Shown: positions 42,745 through 50,706 of the stretch, one piece after another
How positions within the stretch are numbered: position 1 is the first letter of the stretch
Layout: each line of letters begins with the position of its first letter
Assembly: GCA_002696035.1 (NCBI GenBank)
Contig: NZQV01000016.1
Span: 124,001-188,000, forward strand
Reading direction: 5' to 3'
Length of the DNA: 64,000 nt
From: Balneola sp.
GTDB lineage: Bacteria > Bacteroidota > Rhodothermia > Balneolales > Balneolaceae
The notes under the pieces: generated by a model
Database searches by the model: none
What the model saw: the letters and a program-made list of their open reading frames with translations, nothing else
What the model was told of the DNA's origin: nothing
Made by a program: the position numbers and the translations under genes

Positions 42745-42871
42745 CTCTTGGAATTTAAAGACTACGTATTTTCACGTACTAAAATTACGTACTTCCCTCC
42801 ATTGACGAACACCCCACATAAAGCTATGTTTTACGTGCAAATGGGGTAATAGCCGTCTGTAGATGATATCT

Positions 42872-42906
42872 GCCACCGCTCATTGATTTGAGGGTGGCTT
42901 TTTTTT
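42872..42906 (+). terminator. Intrinsic terminator of the regulator transcript
   Basis: GCCACC (42872-42877) pairs with GGTGGC (42893-42898) around a 15-base loop that includes further partial pairing (CTCA/TGAG), and is directly followed by eight T. It lies between the regulator and the convergent TM2-domain gene. Between the regulator stop and this hairpin, three ACGTA words (42765-42796) are seen with no clear meaning. Confidence 0.85.
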
Positions 42907-42939
42907 GGTCGTCACTAAAATCCCGGCACATAGATCTAG

Positions 42940-43572
42940 TTATGATCTCCCCTGTGAAAGCTGTTTCAGCTTAGCGGCCTTTAATTCGTTGTAGGTATTT
43001 TGCTCATCCACCATTTGAGACAGCGCGAAAAGATCATACAAGGCTCCGAGCCCCAAAACCCCGCCACTCAAAAGCCAGCCTATACCGGTACCGATCCTCC
43101 CTAAATAAAACCGATGCAGCCCCAGGATCCCGAATATCCCTACAAACCAAAACAGATACGCCTTCCCCTTCGACTTGGCATCCACATCCGGAAAATCCCG
43201 GTTCACAATAAGCGAACGCTTCTTTTTGCCACCAACTTTCGTGATAAAATCGTCATAGCTTGAAAGTAGTTTTCGGGTAAACTTTTTAGTTCTGACTGAC
43301 TCCGCACCAGCAGACTCCAGCTCATCTTCCAATACCTGGTACTCAAACACAAATTCATCCACTACTCGCTCCATTGAGATCTGTTCCTGAAGATATGCCT
43401 CAATTTTTCTGCTAAGATTGCGGATGGAATCGTGGATAGTGATGATCAGGTCGGTCTTGGTTTCTTCGCCACCTTCCGTCAACTCTGAGATTAAATTATT
43501 ATAGGTATTAGATGCCTTTTGGAGTGAGTTTTCTGCCGCCAGCGCCATCTGATACTGTTCTGTTTTCTTCAT
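42940..43572 (-). CDS. TM2-domain protein with an N-terminal coiled-coil
   Basis: A 210-residue protein. The first 130 residues are charged and helical, predicted to form coiled-coil (NNLISELTEGGEETKTDLII, then LRDSLSRKIEAYLQEQ-like heptads). The C-terminal part is a TM2 domain with two helices joined by the conserved LGLHRFYLGR turn (FWFVGIFGILGLHRFYLGRI, then GWLLSGGVLGLGALYDLFAL). TM2 proteins are widespread, and their roles are largely unknown. It is convergent to the LuxR-type regulator. No partner gene is adjacent. Confidence 0.85.
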   Translation of the reverse strand: MKKTEQYQMALAAENSLQKASNTYNNLISELTEGGEETKTDLIITIHDSIRNLSRKIEAYLQEQISMERVVDEFVFEYQVLEDELESAGAESVRTKKFTRKLLSSYDDFITKVGGKKKRSLIVNRDFPDVDAKSKGKAYLFWFVGIFGILGLHRFYLGRIGTGIGWLLSGGVLGLGALYDLFALSQMVDEQNTYNELKAAKLKQLSQGRS

Positions 43573-43705
43573 TGATCACATCTGTTTTATTACAAGAAGT
43601 AACGAAATAATATACTGCTAATCGAGAACCAAGGTTTCTTATGATTTTGCAGGTTCACAATTTATCTTCTTTCAGATCTCTGAACCTTTTATTTTTTTGA
43701 ATATT

Positions 43706-44167
43706 ATGAGAAACAAACTTCTGATCTCTGCTCTCTCTGTTTTAGTATTGATGATATGTTCCCATTCCAGTCTTCAGGCTCAATCCGGCACTTCTTCTCT
43801 TGGAGTAGGATTAATAATTGGCGAACCGAGCGGGGTTTCCATCAAAAAATGGTTTAATAACAGAATTGCTGTGGATGTTGGCGCCGCTTGGTCGCTGGCT
43901 CAAAATGAAGCCTTACACCTTCACAGTAATCTGCTTCTTCACGATGCTTTGGACAATACACCTAAACTTTCATTCTACTATGGGATTGGCGGCCGTATCA
44001 TCTTTTCGGATACCCCAAAAGTTGGTGCCCGTATTCCACTGGGACTCACCTACCTTTTTGAAAACATCCCCTTCGACCTGTTTGTAGAAGCCGCCCCCAT
44101 CTTAGACCTCACCCCAGATATCAGTCTGTCCGGAAACGGCGGTTTTGGCTTTCGGTATTATTTTTAG
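43706..44167 (+). CDS. Small exported beta-rich protein, probable outer-membrane barrel
   Basis: A 153-residue precursor. The signal peptide begins at the ATG at 43706 (MRNKLLISALSVLVLMICSH, cleavage probably after LQAQ). The mature part alternates hydrophobic and polar residues with many Gly and aromatic residues (SLGVGLIIGEPSGVSIKKWF, LSFYYGIGGRIIF, GGFGFRYYF) and ends in an aromatic Phe, the usual outer-membrane barrel ending. It is only about 130 residues long, so it would form an 8-strand barrel. The family is not recognised with certainty. An upstream TTG at 43697 is possible but unnecessary. Confidence 0.75.
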   Translation: MRNKLLISALSVLVLMICSHSSLQAQSGTSSLGVGLIIGEPSGVSIKKWFNNRIAVDVGAAWSLAQNEALHLHSNLLLHDALDNTPKLSFYYGIGGRIIFSDTPKVGARIPLGLTYLFENIPFDLFVEAAPILDLTPDISLSGNGGFGFRYYF

Positions 44168-44227
44168 GGAAGATCAAATGCCCATTTTACAATGAATCCT
44201 TTCGGGATAAAAGGAGGTTAACTTCAC

Positions 44228-44370
44228 ATGCCCGAAATATACATGATCTGGAAAAGGATGAAATCTTTGAAAAAATGACTCAGAAAGAGCAGGAAAAGAA
44301 AGAATTGAAAATTTTAGGGGGAATTGGGGCTATATTCCTTACCCTGATCACATTAGGGAAATTTAGATAG
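44228..44370 (+). other. Possible pair of coupled micro-ORFs
   Basis: A strong AAAGGAGG site at about 44210 precedes ATG at 44228, which opens a 16-codon frame. Its TGA (44276-44278) overlaps the ATG (44275) of a 31-codon frame ending 44370. The second peptide has a Lys/Glu-rich head (TQKEQEKKELK) and one hydrophobic segment (ILGGIGAIFLTLITLG), so it could be a single-pass membrane micropeptide. Its frame stays open upstream with a charged, protein-like sequence but lacks a start codon, so this could instead be the remnant of a frameshifted small gene. Support is the ribosome-binding site, overlap and hydrophobicity only. Confidence 0.35.
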
Positions 44371-44428
44371 TGTATTTTTAATAATGGAAATTGTTTTATT
44401 TAGGCAAATAACTTAATTGACTAGTTTT

Positions 44429-45280
44429 ATGTCAGAAAAAAACCAAAACTTCTATTTTGAGTTATCAGAGCCAAAAAAAATTGATACCCTTGAGACTCTG
44501 GTCTCTCTAAATATTCAGAAAGAATACTTTAAACCAGGTTTTTTAGAGCGCCCTCCTGATCGTGATTCTAAAGTAATTTCCTCAACCTCTTTTGAATTTC
44601 CGACTGCTTATCCATTATTGGGTCATAATACATCTGGTCTATTTCGTGGTCAGATTCGGAATTGGTCACTTATTCCAAAATGTTATAGGACTTTAACTCG
44701 AGATAAAGACCTAGAAGAAGAAAAAGATTCTATCAGAAGATATTTATTCCACAAATCTTTAAGAGGTTTTAGAGAATTTTGCAGGAGAGCAGAAAGTCAG
44801 AATCCTGACTTCCCTGAATTATTACCTGATCGAATGTCATTAGCTCAACATTTCGGTGTAAACACACCTCTTCTAGATTGGTCTAAAAACATTTTTACCG
44901 CAATTTTTTTTGCAATAAGAAATGTCTTTGGTGATAAGAATTTCAGTAATGAATTAAAGGTTTTCATTTATCATATCATTGATGAAAGATTACTTCATGA
45001 TAAATTTCCAGAAGAAAAACAGATAATGACTTTTGAACACTCATCTTATTTAAAGCCGTATGCAATAGATAGAAGAATAGAAAGACAAAAGGCCGTTTTT
45101 ACATTTCATCCATTTCCAACAAATGTTGAGAATAGAGTTCCTGTAAATGTTTATATAATAGATTGGGAGTTAATAGAAAACTTAATCGACCTAATGAAAG
45201 GATTTGGATATACGGAGGATCATTTTTTCCCTGATTATGCAGGTATTGCTGATGCAGTAAATTCGGAAACCGTCCTTTAA
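44429..45280 (+). CDS. FRG-domain protein
   Basis: A 283-residue soluble protein with the FRG fold: SGLFRGQIRNWSLIPKCYR (the naming Phe-Arg-Gly), a helical REFCRRAESQN region, RMSLAQHFGVNTPLLDWSKN and IFTAIFFAI. The biochemical role of FRG domains is not established. They recur near mobile elements and defence genes. This is the first gene of the A+T-rich island. The ATG at 44429 is preferred to an in-frame TTG at 44417. A 190-base gap separates it from the DUF262 operon, so it is probably transcribed separately. Confidence 0.83.
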   Translation: MSEKNQNFYFELSEPKKIDTLETLVSLNIQKEYFKPGFLERPPDRDSKVISSTSFEFPTAYPLLGHNTSGLFRGQIRNWSLIPKCYRTLTRDKDLEEEKDSIRRYLFHKSLRGFREFCRRAESQNPDFPELLPDRMSLAQHFGVNTPLLDWSKNIFTAIFFAIRNVFGDKNFSNELKVFIYHIIDERLLHDKFPEEKQIMTFEHSSYLKPYAIDRRIERQKAVFTFHPFPTNVENRVPVNVYIIDWELIENLIDLMKGFGYTEDHFFPDYAGIADAVNSETVL

Positions 45281-45470
45281 ATTCAATAGAAATTCTTTAA
45301 TCCCAATTTTATTTTAATAACATACTGTCTCCATGTTATCAATAACATCGAAATTTAAATGTGGATTCATGACAATAAAAGCATATATGACTAATTTCTT
45401 TTGTAGATGCATATAAGGATATATATTTACCAAAATTTCAGTTCATACAATTTGCCCTTGAATTATAATT

Positions 45471-46592
45471 ATGTCTAAAAGCGAAGAAAACAATACTGAC
45501 TCAATTGAGGCCGAAAATCTTGGGCCTTCAAATTTAATGGATAGGCCTTTCAACCCTAAAGACATTGATATTACATCAAAGACGATGTCCTTAGACACAA
45601 TAATTAAAAGGTTGGATTTCGGTGAAATTGATTTAGATACAGAATTTCAAAGGCATAAAGATTTATGGGATTTTGAAAAGCAAAGTAAATTGATCGAGTC
45701 AATTTTGATAAAATTTCCTTTACCTGCTTTTTATTTCGATGGCTCAAATAATAACGATTGGTTAATAGTAGATGGCTTGCAAAGAATGAGTTCTTTGAAA
45801 AGGTTCGTAATTGATGACGACCTTGAGCTAACTGGATTGGAGTTCTTATATAAGTTAGAAGGGAAAAAGTTTTCGGAACTTTCTAGAAGTCTCCAAAGGC
45901 AAATTGAAGAAACTCAAATTACTGCATACATAATTAACCCAGGCACACCTATAGACGTCAAATTTAATATATTTAGAAGAATTAATACTGGTGGGTTGAT
46001 ATTGACCGGGCAAGAGATTAGACATGCTTTAAATCAGGGAAGACCGGCGAACTTTGTTAAAGAACTAGCTGATTTAAATAGTTTTAAAAAAGCCACTCAG
46101 CATTCTATCAAAGCCGAACGAATGTTAGATCGAGAATTTACAAATAGATTTCTGGCCTTTTATTTAACCTCTCATCAAAAATACCGGCCAGACATTGACA
46201 GCTTTTTGAATGAAAGCCTCGTGAAGCTGTCTGAGCTAGATGAGAAAAAAATCCAAAAGTGTAAAAATGATTTTGATTCTTCAATGAATCTAGCATATAA
46301 AGTATTTGGTAGATACGCATTTAGAAAAGTACCTAGTCTAAATGAACGCAGAAGACCTATCAATAAAGCACTTTTTGAGGTTTGGAGTGTTTTATTTGCA
46401 AAACTTACTGATTCACAAAGAGAAAAAATCGAAAATAAGCAAACTGGAAAGAGGTTATTTCAGGAATTCATTGAATTACAAAATAAAAATTCTGAATTTT
46501 TTGATTCTATAAGTAATGCAACAGGCACTAAGTCAAGAGTAATATATCGACATGAATGTTTAATAAATCTGTTAGAAAAATATGTTAACTAA
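45471..46592 (+). CDS. DUF262-domain protein (candidate defence gene 1)
   Basis: A 373-residue protein with a DUF262/GmrS-type N-terminal domain: LDTEFQRHKDLWDFEKQSKL, FPLPAFYFDG and the conserved DGLQR loop (residues 101-105), where the DUF262 (ParB/Srx-like) fold binds nucleotide. INTGGLILTGQEIRHAL follows. In GmrSD the DUF262 part acts with a DUF1524 HNH nuclease. That nuclease domain is not obvious here, and the C-terminal 150 residues are helical and unassigned. Its stop overlaps the start of the ATPase gene by 11 bases. It is the first gene of a three-gene overlapping operon. Confidence 0.8.
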   Translation: MSKSEENNTDSIEAENLGPSNLMDRPFNPKDIDITSKTMSLDTIIKRLDFGEIDLDTEFQRHKDLWDFEKQSKLIESILIKFPLPAFYFDGSNNNDWLIVDGLQRMSSLKRFVIDDDLELTGLEFLYKLEGKKFSELSRSLQRQIEETQITAYIINPGTPIDVKFNIFRRINTGGLILTGQEIRHALNQGRPANFVKELADLNSFKKATQHSIKAERMLDREFTNRFLAFYLTSHQKYRPDIDSFLNESLVKLSELDEKKIQKCKNDFDSSMNLAYKVFGRYAFRKVPSLNERRRPINKALFEVWSVLFAKLTDSQREKIENKQTGKRLFQEFIELQNKNSEFFDSISNATGTKSRVIYRHECLINLLEKYVN

Positions 46593-47682
46593 CCTGAGAA
46601 TAGAAAATTTCAAACCTATTAAACAGATGGAAGTTGAGTTAACAAACTTAAATCTGTTGCTAGGATTAAATGGGATGGGAAAATCTTCTTTAATTCAATC
46701 TTTATTACTCTTAAGACAAAGTAGTGATTTAAGTGATGGTGTATTTGAATTAAATGGTGATTTAGCAAAAATTGGTGTTGGTAGAGATGCTATGTATCAA
46801 TTTAATGATACTTCTGAGTCTATTAATATTTCCCTGAAAGAGCACTCAGTTGATCAGGAATTTTCTTGGAAATTCAAATATGCTTCAGACGCTGAAATAT
46901 TAGAAACAGAGGACATATATACTAGAGATACTCTAGATGAACTATCTCTATTTAATGATAATTTTAATTATCTATCAGCCGAAAGAATCCCACCTACAGA
47001 CGGACACATAATTTCTACAAGAGAAGTAATAAATAGTCATCAAGTTGGTGTTAGAGGTGAATACACGATTCACTTTTTAAATGTATTTGGCGACATAGAT
47101 GTTGATTCAGACTTAGTTCATAAAGATGCAAAAAGCAGTTCCTTACTGCATCAGGTTGATGCTTGGCTAAGTGAGATCTCACCAGGTACTCGCCTGAAAA
47201 CTTTTAATGTCCCCTCACTAGAATTAATTAGAATGGGAATGGAGTTTGAGACAGACTCTGACGTTACAAATGTGTTTAAACCAAAAAATGTTGGTTTTGG
47301 TCTTTCATATGCCTTACCTGTCATTACTGCATTACTTTCGGCCAAAAAAGGAGCCTTAGTTGTCATTGAGAACCCGGAGTCACATATTCATCCAAAAGGA
47401 CAAGCCCAACTAGGTATGCTGATTGCCAAAGTAGCAAGTTTGGGAGTACAACTACTAATTGAAACTCATAGTGACCATGTGGTCAATGGAATAAGAGTAG
47501 CTACAAAAAATGAATACATTGATTATTCTAAAGTAAGACTAAATTTCTTTGATAAGGTTAATAAAGATTTTGAGCAATACTCTGTTAATAATGTTATAAA
47601 ACTTGACAGTAATGGAGAACTAAGTGACTATCCTGAGCACCTTTTAGATGAGTGGAATAATCAATTGCTAAAATTAGTTTAA
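46582..47682 (+). CDS. DUF3696/OLD-like AAA ATPase (candidate defence gene 2)
   Basis: A 366-residue SMC/ABC-type ATPase with RIENFKPIKQMEVELTNLN, Walker A GLNGMGKS (28-35) and Walker B in ALVVIENPESHIHP (Glu263, the residue normally activating water). The ETHSD motif at residue 294 onward is the H-loop. The IENPESHIHPKGQAQLG block is characteristic of the DUF3696 group, related to the ATPases of OLD, Septu and retron systems. It has no fused nuclease domain. Both its ends overlap neighbours (11 bases upstream, 1 base downstream), so the three proteins are made in step and probably work as one complex. Confidence 0.85.
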   Translation: MLTNLRIENFKPIKQMEVELTNLNLLLGLNGMGKSSLIQSLLLLRQSSDLSDGVFELNGDLAKIGVGRDAMYQFNDTSESINISLKEHSVDQEFSWKFKYASDAEILETEDIYTRDTLDELSLFNDNFNYLSAERIPPTDGHIISTREVINSHQVGVRGEYTIHFLNVFGDIDVDSDLVHKDAKSSSLLHQVDAWLSEISPGTRLKTFNVPSLELIRMGMEFETDSDVTNVFKPKNVGFGLSYALPVITALLSAKKGALVVIENPESHIHPKGQAQLGMLIAKVASLGVQLLIETHSDHVVNGIRVATKNEYIDYSKVRLNFFDKVNKDFEQYSVNNVIKLDSNGELSDYPEHLLDEWNNQLLKLV

Positions 47683-48515
47683 TGGATCTTTTCTTCAACG
47701 AAATAAGTAAAGCTGAGTCTGAAGATCGCATTCATGAAATTCTGCAAAATCTTTATATATGTTTTCGAAATGCGAAAAAAATAGGTTTTAAGCATATTAG
47801 AATAGATAGGAACTTCAAAGAAACGATGTTAGCTAATGATTACTCTCTTTTAGACTTTGCTTCTGATCCTAACGCTAATAAGACTTACCAAAGCATTCTC
47901 CTATCCTCGTTCAAAAGACCTTACCTTATAGATGATTGGGAAGAAGAAGTTGAAGAATTTCTTTCCTATGGATTTTATTTCGAGAACAGACAATATTCAA
48001 TTGATAGAACAGAATGTGCCGGATTAGCTTCCGCATATATTAAAAGTTCTATTTCAATTAGCTTGCATTCAATTAATTTATGGCTTAATTCAACTCAAGA
48101 AATAATTGTTTCGGAAAGTGGCGATGAACGAACTGAAAACGTTTTGAACATTTGTAATTCTGATTCAATTGAAAATGATGAAATTCGGGAATTTATATAC
48201 AAAATAGGTAGATACCATATTACTGAATCAAAGATTAACAGTGAAGATAAACCCATTACAATTTCTGGTGATCATCATGGTAAGAAAGAAATGAAAAATT
48301 TTGCTTCAAAATTAGTACAATCAAAATATGTTACGGGGGTACGTAGTATTGAAATGGGTGGTAAAAGATTTATCCATTCAATTGAAGAAAATGGAAGTAT
48401 CAAAATTGTTATTCCTAAAACTGATTTAGAGCTAAAGTTATTGGTGGAAACAACAGGAACTGATGTTTTTGAAACAAAGAAAATTGCAGACATCCTTGAG
48501 CAAGAATTTTCTTAA
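47682..48515 (+). CDS. Unknown protein in the DUF262-ATPase operon (candidate gene 3)
   Basis: A 277-residue soluble protein I cannot assign. The N-terminal half is helical and acidic (LDFASDPNANKTYQSILLSS, DDWEEEVEEFLSYGFYFE). The C-terminal half contains ISGDHHGKKEMKNFASKLV followed by beta-rich RSIEMGGKRFIHSIEENGSI. The GDHHGKKE segment could bind metal, but no nuclease family is recognised. Its ATG shares one base with the ATPase stop (TAATG). It is the obvious place to look for the effector or substrate-recognition part of this three-gene unit. Confidence 0.6.
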   Translation: MDLFFNEISKAESEDRIHEILQNLYICFRNAKKIGFKHIRIDRNFKETMLANDYSLLDFASDPNANKTYQSILLSSFKRPYLIDDWEEEVEEFLSYGFYFENRQYSIDRTECAGLASAYIKSSISISLHSINLWLNSTQEIIVSESGDERTENVLNICNSDSIENDEIREFIYKIGRYHITESKINSEDKPITISGDHHGKKEMKNFASKLVQSKYVTGVRSIEMGGKRFIHSIEENGSIKIVIPKTDLELKLLVETTGTDVFETKKIADILEQEFS

Positions 48516-48550
48516 ATGTTTTACCATTGTTGTACATCTCCAAAATAAAA

Positions 48551-48587
48551 AAGCCTTAAGAAACTACTTATCAGTTACTTAAGGCTT
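48551..48587. terminator. Bidirectional terminator between the operon and the tRNA
   Basis: AAGCCTTAAG (48551-48560) and CTTAAGGCTT (48578-48587) form a perfect 10-bp stem around a 17-base loop. A runs lie on its left (a T tract on the minus strand, after the tRNA) and a TTTATTTA on its right. It can end both the convergent tRNA transcript and the three-gene operon. Confidence 0.85.
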
Positions 48588-48595
48588 TATTTATG

Positions 48596-48669
48596 TACCG
48601 TGGGACGGAATTGAACCGTCGACCTCACGATTATGAGTCGTGCGCTCTAACCATCTGAGCTACCACGGC
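48596..48669 (-). tRNA. tRNA with CAU anticodon (elongator Met or Ile2)
   Basis: A 74-base cloverleaf on the minus strand. It has acceptor GCCGTGG/CCACGGT, D stem GCTC/GAGC, anticodon stem CACGA/TCGTG with loop CTCATAA (anticodon CAU), T stem GACGG/CCGTC with loop TTCAATT, and discriminator A. The anticodon stem lacks the three G-C pairs of an initiator. The choice is therefore tRNA(Met) elongator or the lysidine-modified tRNA(Ile)(CAU), and its anticodon arm (GACTCATAATCG) is nearer the latter. Oddities: the first acceptor pair is G-U and CCA is not encoded. No duplicate of its 3' end is visible in the window. Confidence 0.93.
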
Positions 48670-48768
48670 ATAAGTTTAAATCACGTTATTTCAGTGACTT
48701 ACAGCAGATTTCAATTTTCGCAATTAGAACGTAAATCGTACTAATTCACCCCTTTTTGACCAAGTTTT

Positions 48769-48992
48769 GGTAACTGTTTGGTAACTACCTGGTAACTCCG
48801 AGGTAACGAATTGCACTGCTCATTATGTTAAAGAACGGTTTCGTTCTGCTGTTTTTAAAAACAGACTTAAATATAAGGTTTTACTTACTACTTCGTCAAA
48901 GTTCTTTTCCACTTTTCTTGGGTTTTGCCTATCATCCCCAACTTTTTTTCAACCCCAGTAAATTCAGGGTTTTTGGTAACTATCTGGTAACT
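48769..48992. repeat. GGTAACT direct repeats phased at 11 bp beside the tRNA
   Basis: GGTAACT occurs at 48769, 48780, 48791 and (as GGTAACG) 48802, each exactly 11 bases apart. It recurs twice more, again 11 bases apart, at 48975 and 48986. Such helical-phase heptamers are typical binding sites of excisionase- or iteron-binding proteins, here between a tRNA gene and an element carrying an excisionase-like HTH gene (50451). The rest of the gap 48670-49024 holds no clear gene. The function is inferred from spacing and context. Confidence 0.75.
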
Positions 48993-49024
48993 ATTCGCCC
49001 TTTTTTACCCAATAATTTTAATGA

Positions 49025-50317
49025 ATGAGCAAAAAACAGTCTAAAAAACCTGAGCAGGCCGGACTGCATGAGAAAAGACTCGCTGATCTTCTCAAATTTC
49101 TGAGCAATAACGAGACCACAATTAAATCTGAGGGCATAACCTACACCTCCAAACGAGGTGACGGCTACAACCACATAAAGGACGTTATACAACAAGTCAC
49201 TCGAATGAGTGAGAAGGCTTACTATGCCTATTTCGAGGAAATGGAGCTTGGTAACAAATTCTCAGAGATGCGAAAAGTGTATGATACCGTGGGCAAAGTT
49301 ATACATACTATTCGACCTTATATGACTCTCGACGGTTCAGTTGACTCCCAAAAAAATTGTCTATTACAATCAAGATACGACATGTACAATCCTGAGAAGG
49401 ATAATGATACACTTCACTACCTAAACGAATTCTATGACCCTTTTTATAATTCTGTTCTGACGAGCATATCAATGTTTGAAAACAACCCAATTAAGTTTCT
49501 TAGTTCTATACAGGAGAGTGAAACACCTTTCTATCCATATATTCAACTTTTGATTGATGAGCTAAAGGATAATGTCTCTGATGAAACTTTGAAAAGTTAC
49601 AAGACTATCATTAAGAAATTTATTATAAAGTACAATGCTTGCATATCCTCTGAAATAAAGAATGGTTTTTTTAGTGATTATAAATGGTTATCAATACCGA
49701 CCAATCCGGAAATTGCTAAGAAATTCTTCTTTTTAAAAGTTTCTTCAGAAAACCATCAAGCCACTGATTTATTTATAAATCCTTCAAAATATATTGATGT
49801 CCTCGATAATAGATATGAATACTTGTGGATGTTATACTTGCAAAAAATTGACTTCAAATTATGGCCAGAAATAGCTAAAGGACTTCTTCCAATTATAGCC
49901 ATTGAACAGGGTCTTATGTCTTTATATATCGAAATAATGATATTTCAATGTATTGAAAATACTCGATTTCAGATAACATCAGCTAGCGATGACACAAGAC
50001 CTAAACATGTACATACTGAATTTACACTTAATCAACTTTGTAAGTTATTAGCCGAATATCAATTCTTCGATATCGAACAAGATTTTATCTCAAATGAGTT
50101 TAATTTACTTCGCAGACCATTAAACATTCACCCAGTTTATGATGTTGCCAAGTTAGGGGAAAGCGAACATATACTAAGTACTGCTCTTCTAAAATATATG
50201 TGGGAAATCTACTACAGGAAAATCACCTACGACCTATACATCAAAGAGAACCCTGTATATAATACACCAGTCCCTAGAGTTCGTACAGAAAACCTCATCA
50301 ACCTTAATTCTAAGTAA
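49025..50317 (+). CDS. Unknown 430-residue protein of the integrated element
   Basis: I do not recognise this protein. It starts with a Lys-rich tail (MSKKQSKKPEQAG), followed by helical stretches. The remainder is rich in Tyr, Ile and Lys (IKFLSSIQESETPFYPYIQL, YKTIIKKFIIKYNACISS). No transmembrane segment, nuclease or recombinase motif is seen. It is the first rightward gene after the GGTAACT repeats and is followed by a structured 130-base gap and an HTH gene. Position suggests an element-specific gene, perhaps a regulator or mobilisation protein, but sequence alone does not show it. An alternative ATG lies four bases upstream in another frame. Confidence 0.6.
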   Translation: MSKKQSKKPEQAGLHEKRLADLLKFLSNNETTIKSEGITYTSKRGDGYNHIKDVIQQVTRMSEKAYYAYFEEMELGNKFSEMRKVYDTVGKVIHTIRPYMTLDGSVDSQKNCLLQSRYDMYNPEKDNDTLHYLNEFYDPFYNSVLTSISMFENNPIKFLSSIQESETPFYPYIQLLIDELKDNVSDETLKSYKTIIKKFIIKYNACISSEIKNGFFSDYKWLSIPTNPEIAKKFFFLKVSSENHQATDLFINPSKYIDVLDNRYEYLWMLYLQKIDFKLWPEIAKGLLPIIAIEQGLMSLYIEIMIFQCIENTRFQITSASDDTRPKHVHTEFTLNQLCKLLAEYQFFDIEQDFISNEFNLLRRPLNIHPVYDVAKLGESEHILSTALLKYMWEIYYRKITYDLYIKENPVYNTPVPRVRTENLINLNSK

Positions 50318-50377
50318 AGTTCCGACTCCGCTAATGAAATAATCTCTCCAGCGGAAAATTCATTTCGGTTTCTCCTG

Positions 50378-50429
50378 AAGTTTGGTACAGCGATCAACGT
50401 GATTCTATTCACTTGGTCGCCCCAAACTT
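50378..50429 (+). other. Nested stem-loop in the leader of the HTH gene
   Basis: AAGTTTGG (50378-50385) pairs exactly with CCAAACTT (50422-50429). Inside them GCGATCAACGTGA pairs imperfectly with TCACTTGGTCGC, giving a well-ordered hairpin of about 50 bases. A second smaller stem (CCGCT/AGCGG, 50329-50354) precedes it. Only AATTAAAC follows, so it is not a typical terminator. It may be a structured leader, a transcript-end hairpin of the 430-residue gene, or a protein-binding site, 22 bases before the HTH start codon. Confidence 0.5.
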
Positions 50430-50450
50430 TAATTAAACAAAAGAAACAAA

Positions 50451-50705
50451 ATGAAGATCCAAGATTATTTGACATCCGGTGAAGCAGCCGAATACTTATC
50501 CCAACAACTCAAACAGGAAGTAAACTACTACGACCTGGATAACCTGCTTCGGGCAAAATCTATACCCGTTCCGGAAAAGATTGGAGGACGAAGACTCTGG
50601 TCTCATCAAGATCTACAAAACGCGGCTAAAGCATTGCGTATTCGTCGGGCTAAAAGACCTCAATTGACTCAGGAACGTTCACTCATCAACTTGGGAGAGT
50701 ATTAA
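50451..50705 (+). CDS. Excisionase/MerR-like helix-turn-helix protein
   Basis: An 84-residue DNA-binding protein. DYLTSGEAAEYLSQQLKQEV followed by LRAKSIPVPEKIGGRRLWSH and the helix QDLQNAAKAL is the winged-HTH layout of excisionases and MerR-type N-termini (ending in a conserved RRLWS wing). It is too small for a sensor domain. It lies close to the GGTAACT repeats at 48769-48992, which have the 11-base phasing such proteins bind cooperatively. A directionality-factor role is therefore reasonable, though no integrase gene lies in the window. Confidence 0.72.
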   Translation: MKIQDYLTSGEAAEYLSQQLKQEVNYYDLDNLLRAKSIPVPEKIGGRRLWSHQDLQNAAKALRIRRAKRPQLTQERSLINLGEY

Positions 50706-50706
50706 G

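Noticed and set aside
44429-48515. Integration of the left island exactly at the tRNA 3' end
   Set aside because: No duplicate of the tRNA 3' end and no integrase were found in the window, so an att site is not claimed.
48825-49028. Open frame of 67 residues between the GGTAACT clusters
   Set aside because: Low-complexity hydrophobic, overlaps the repeat region and the next gene, has no ribosome-binding site and no family match.
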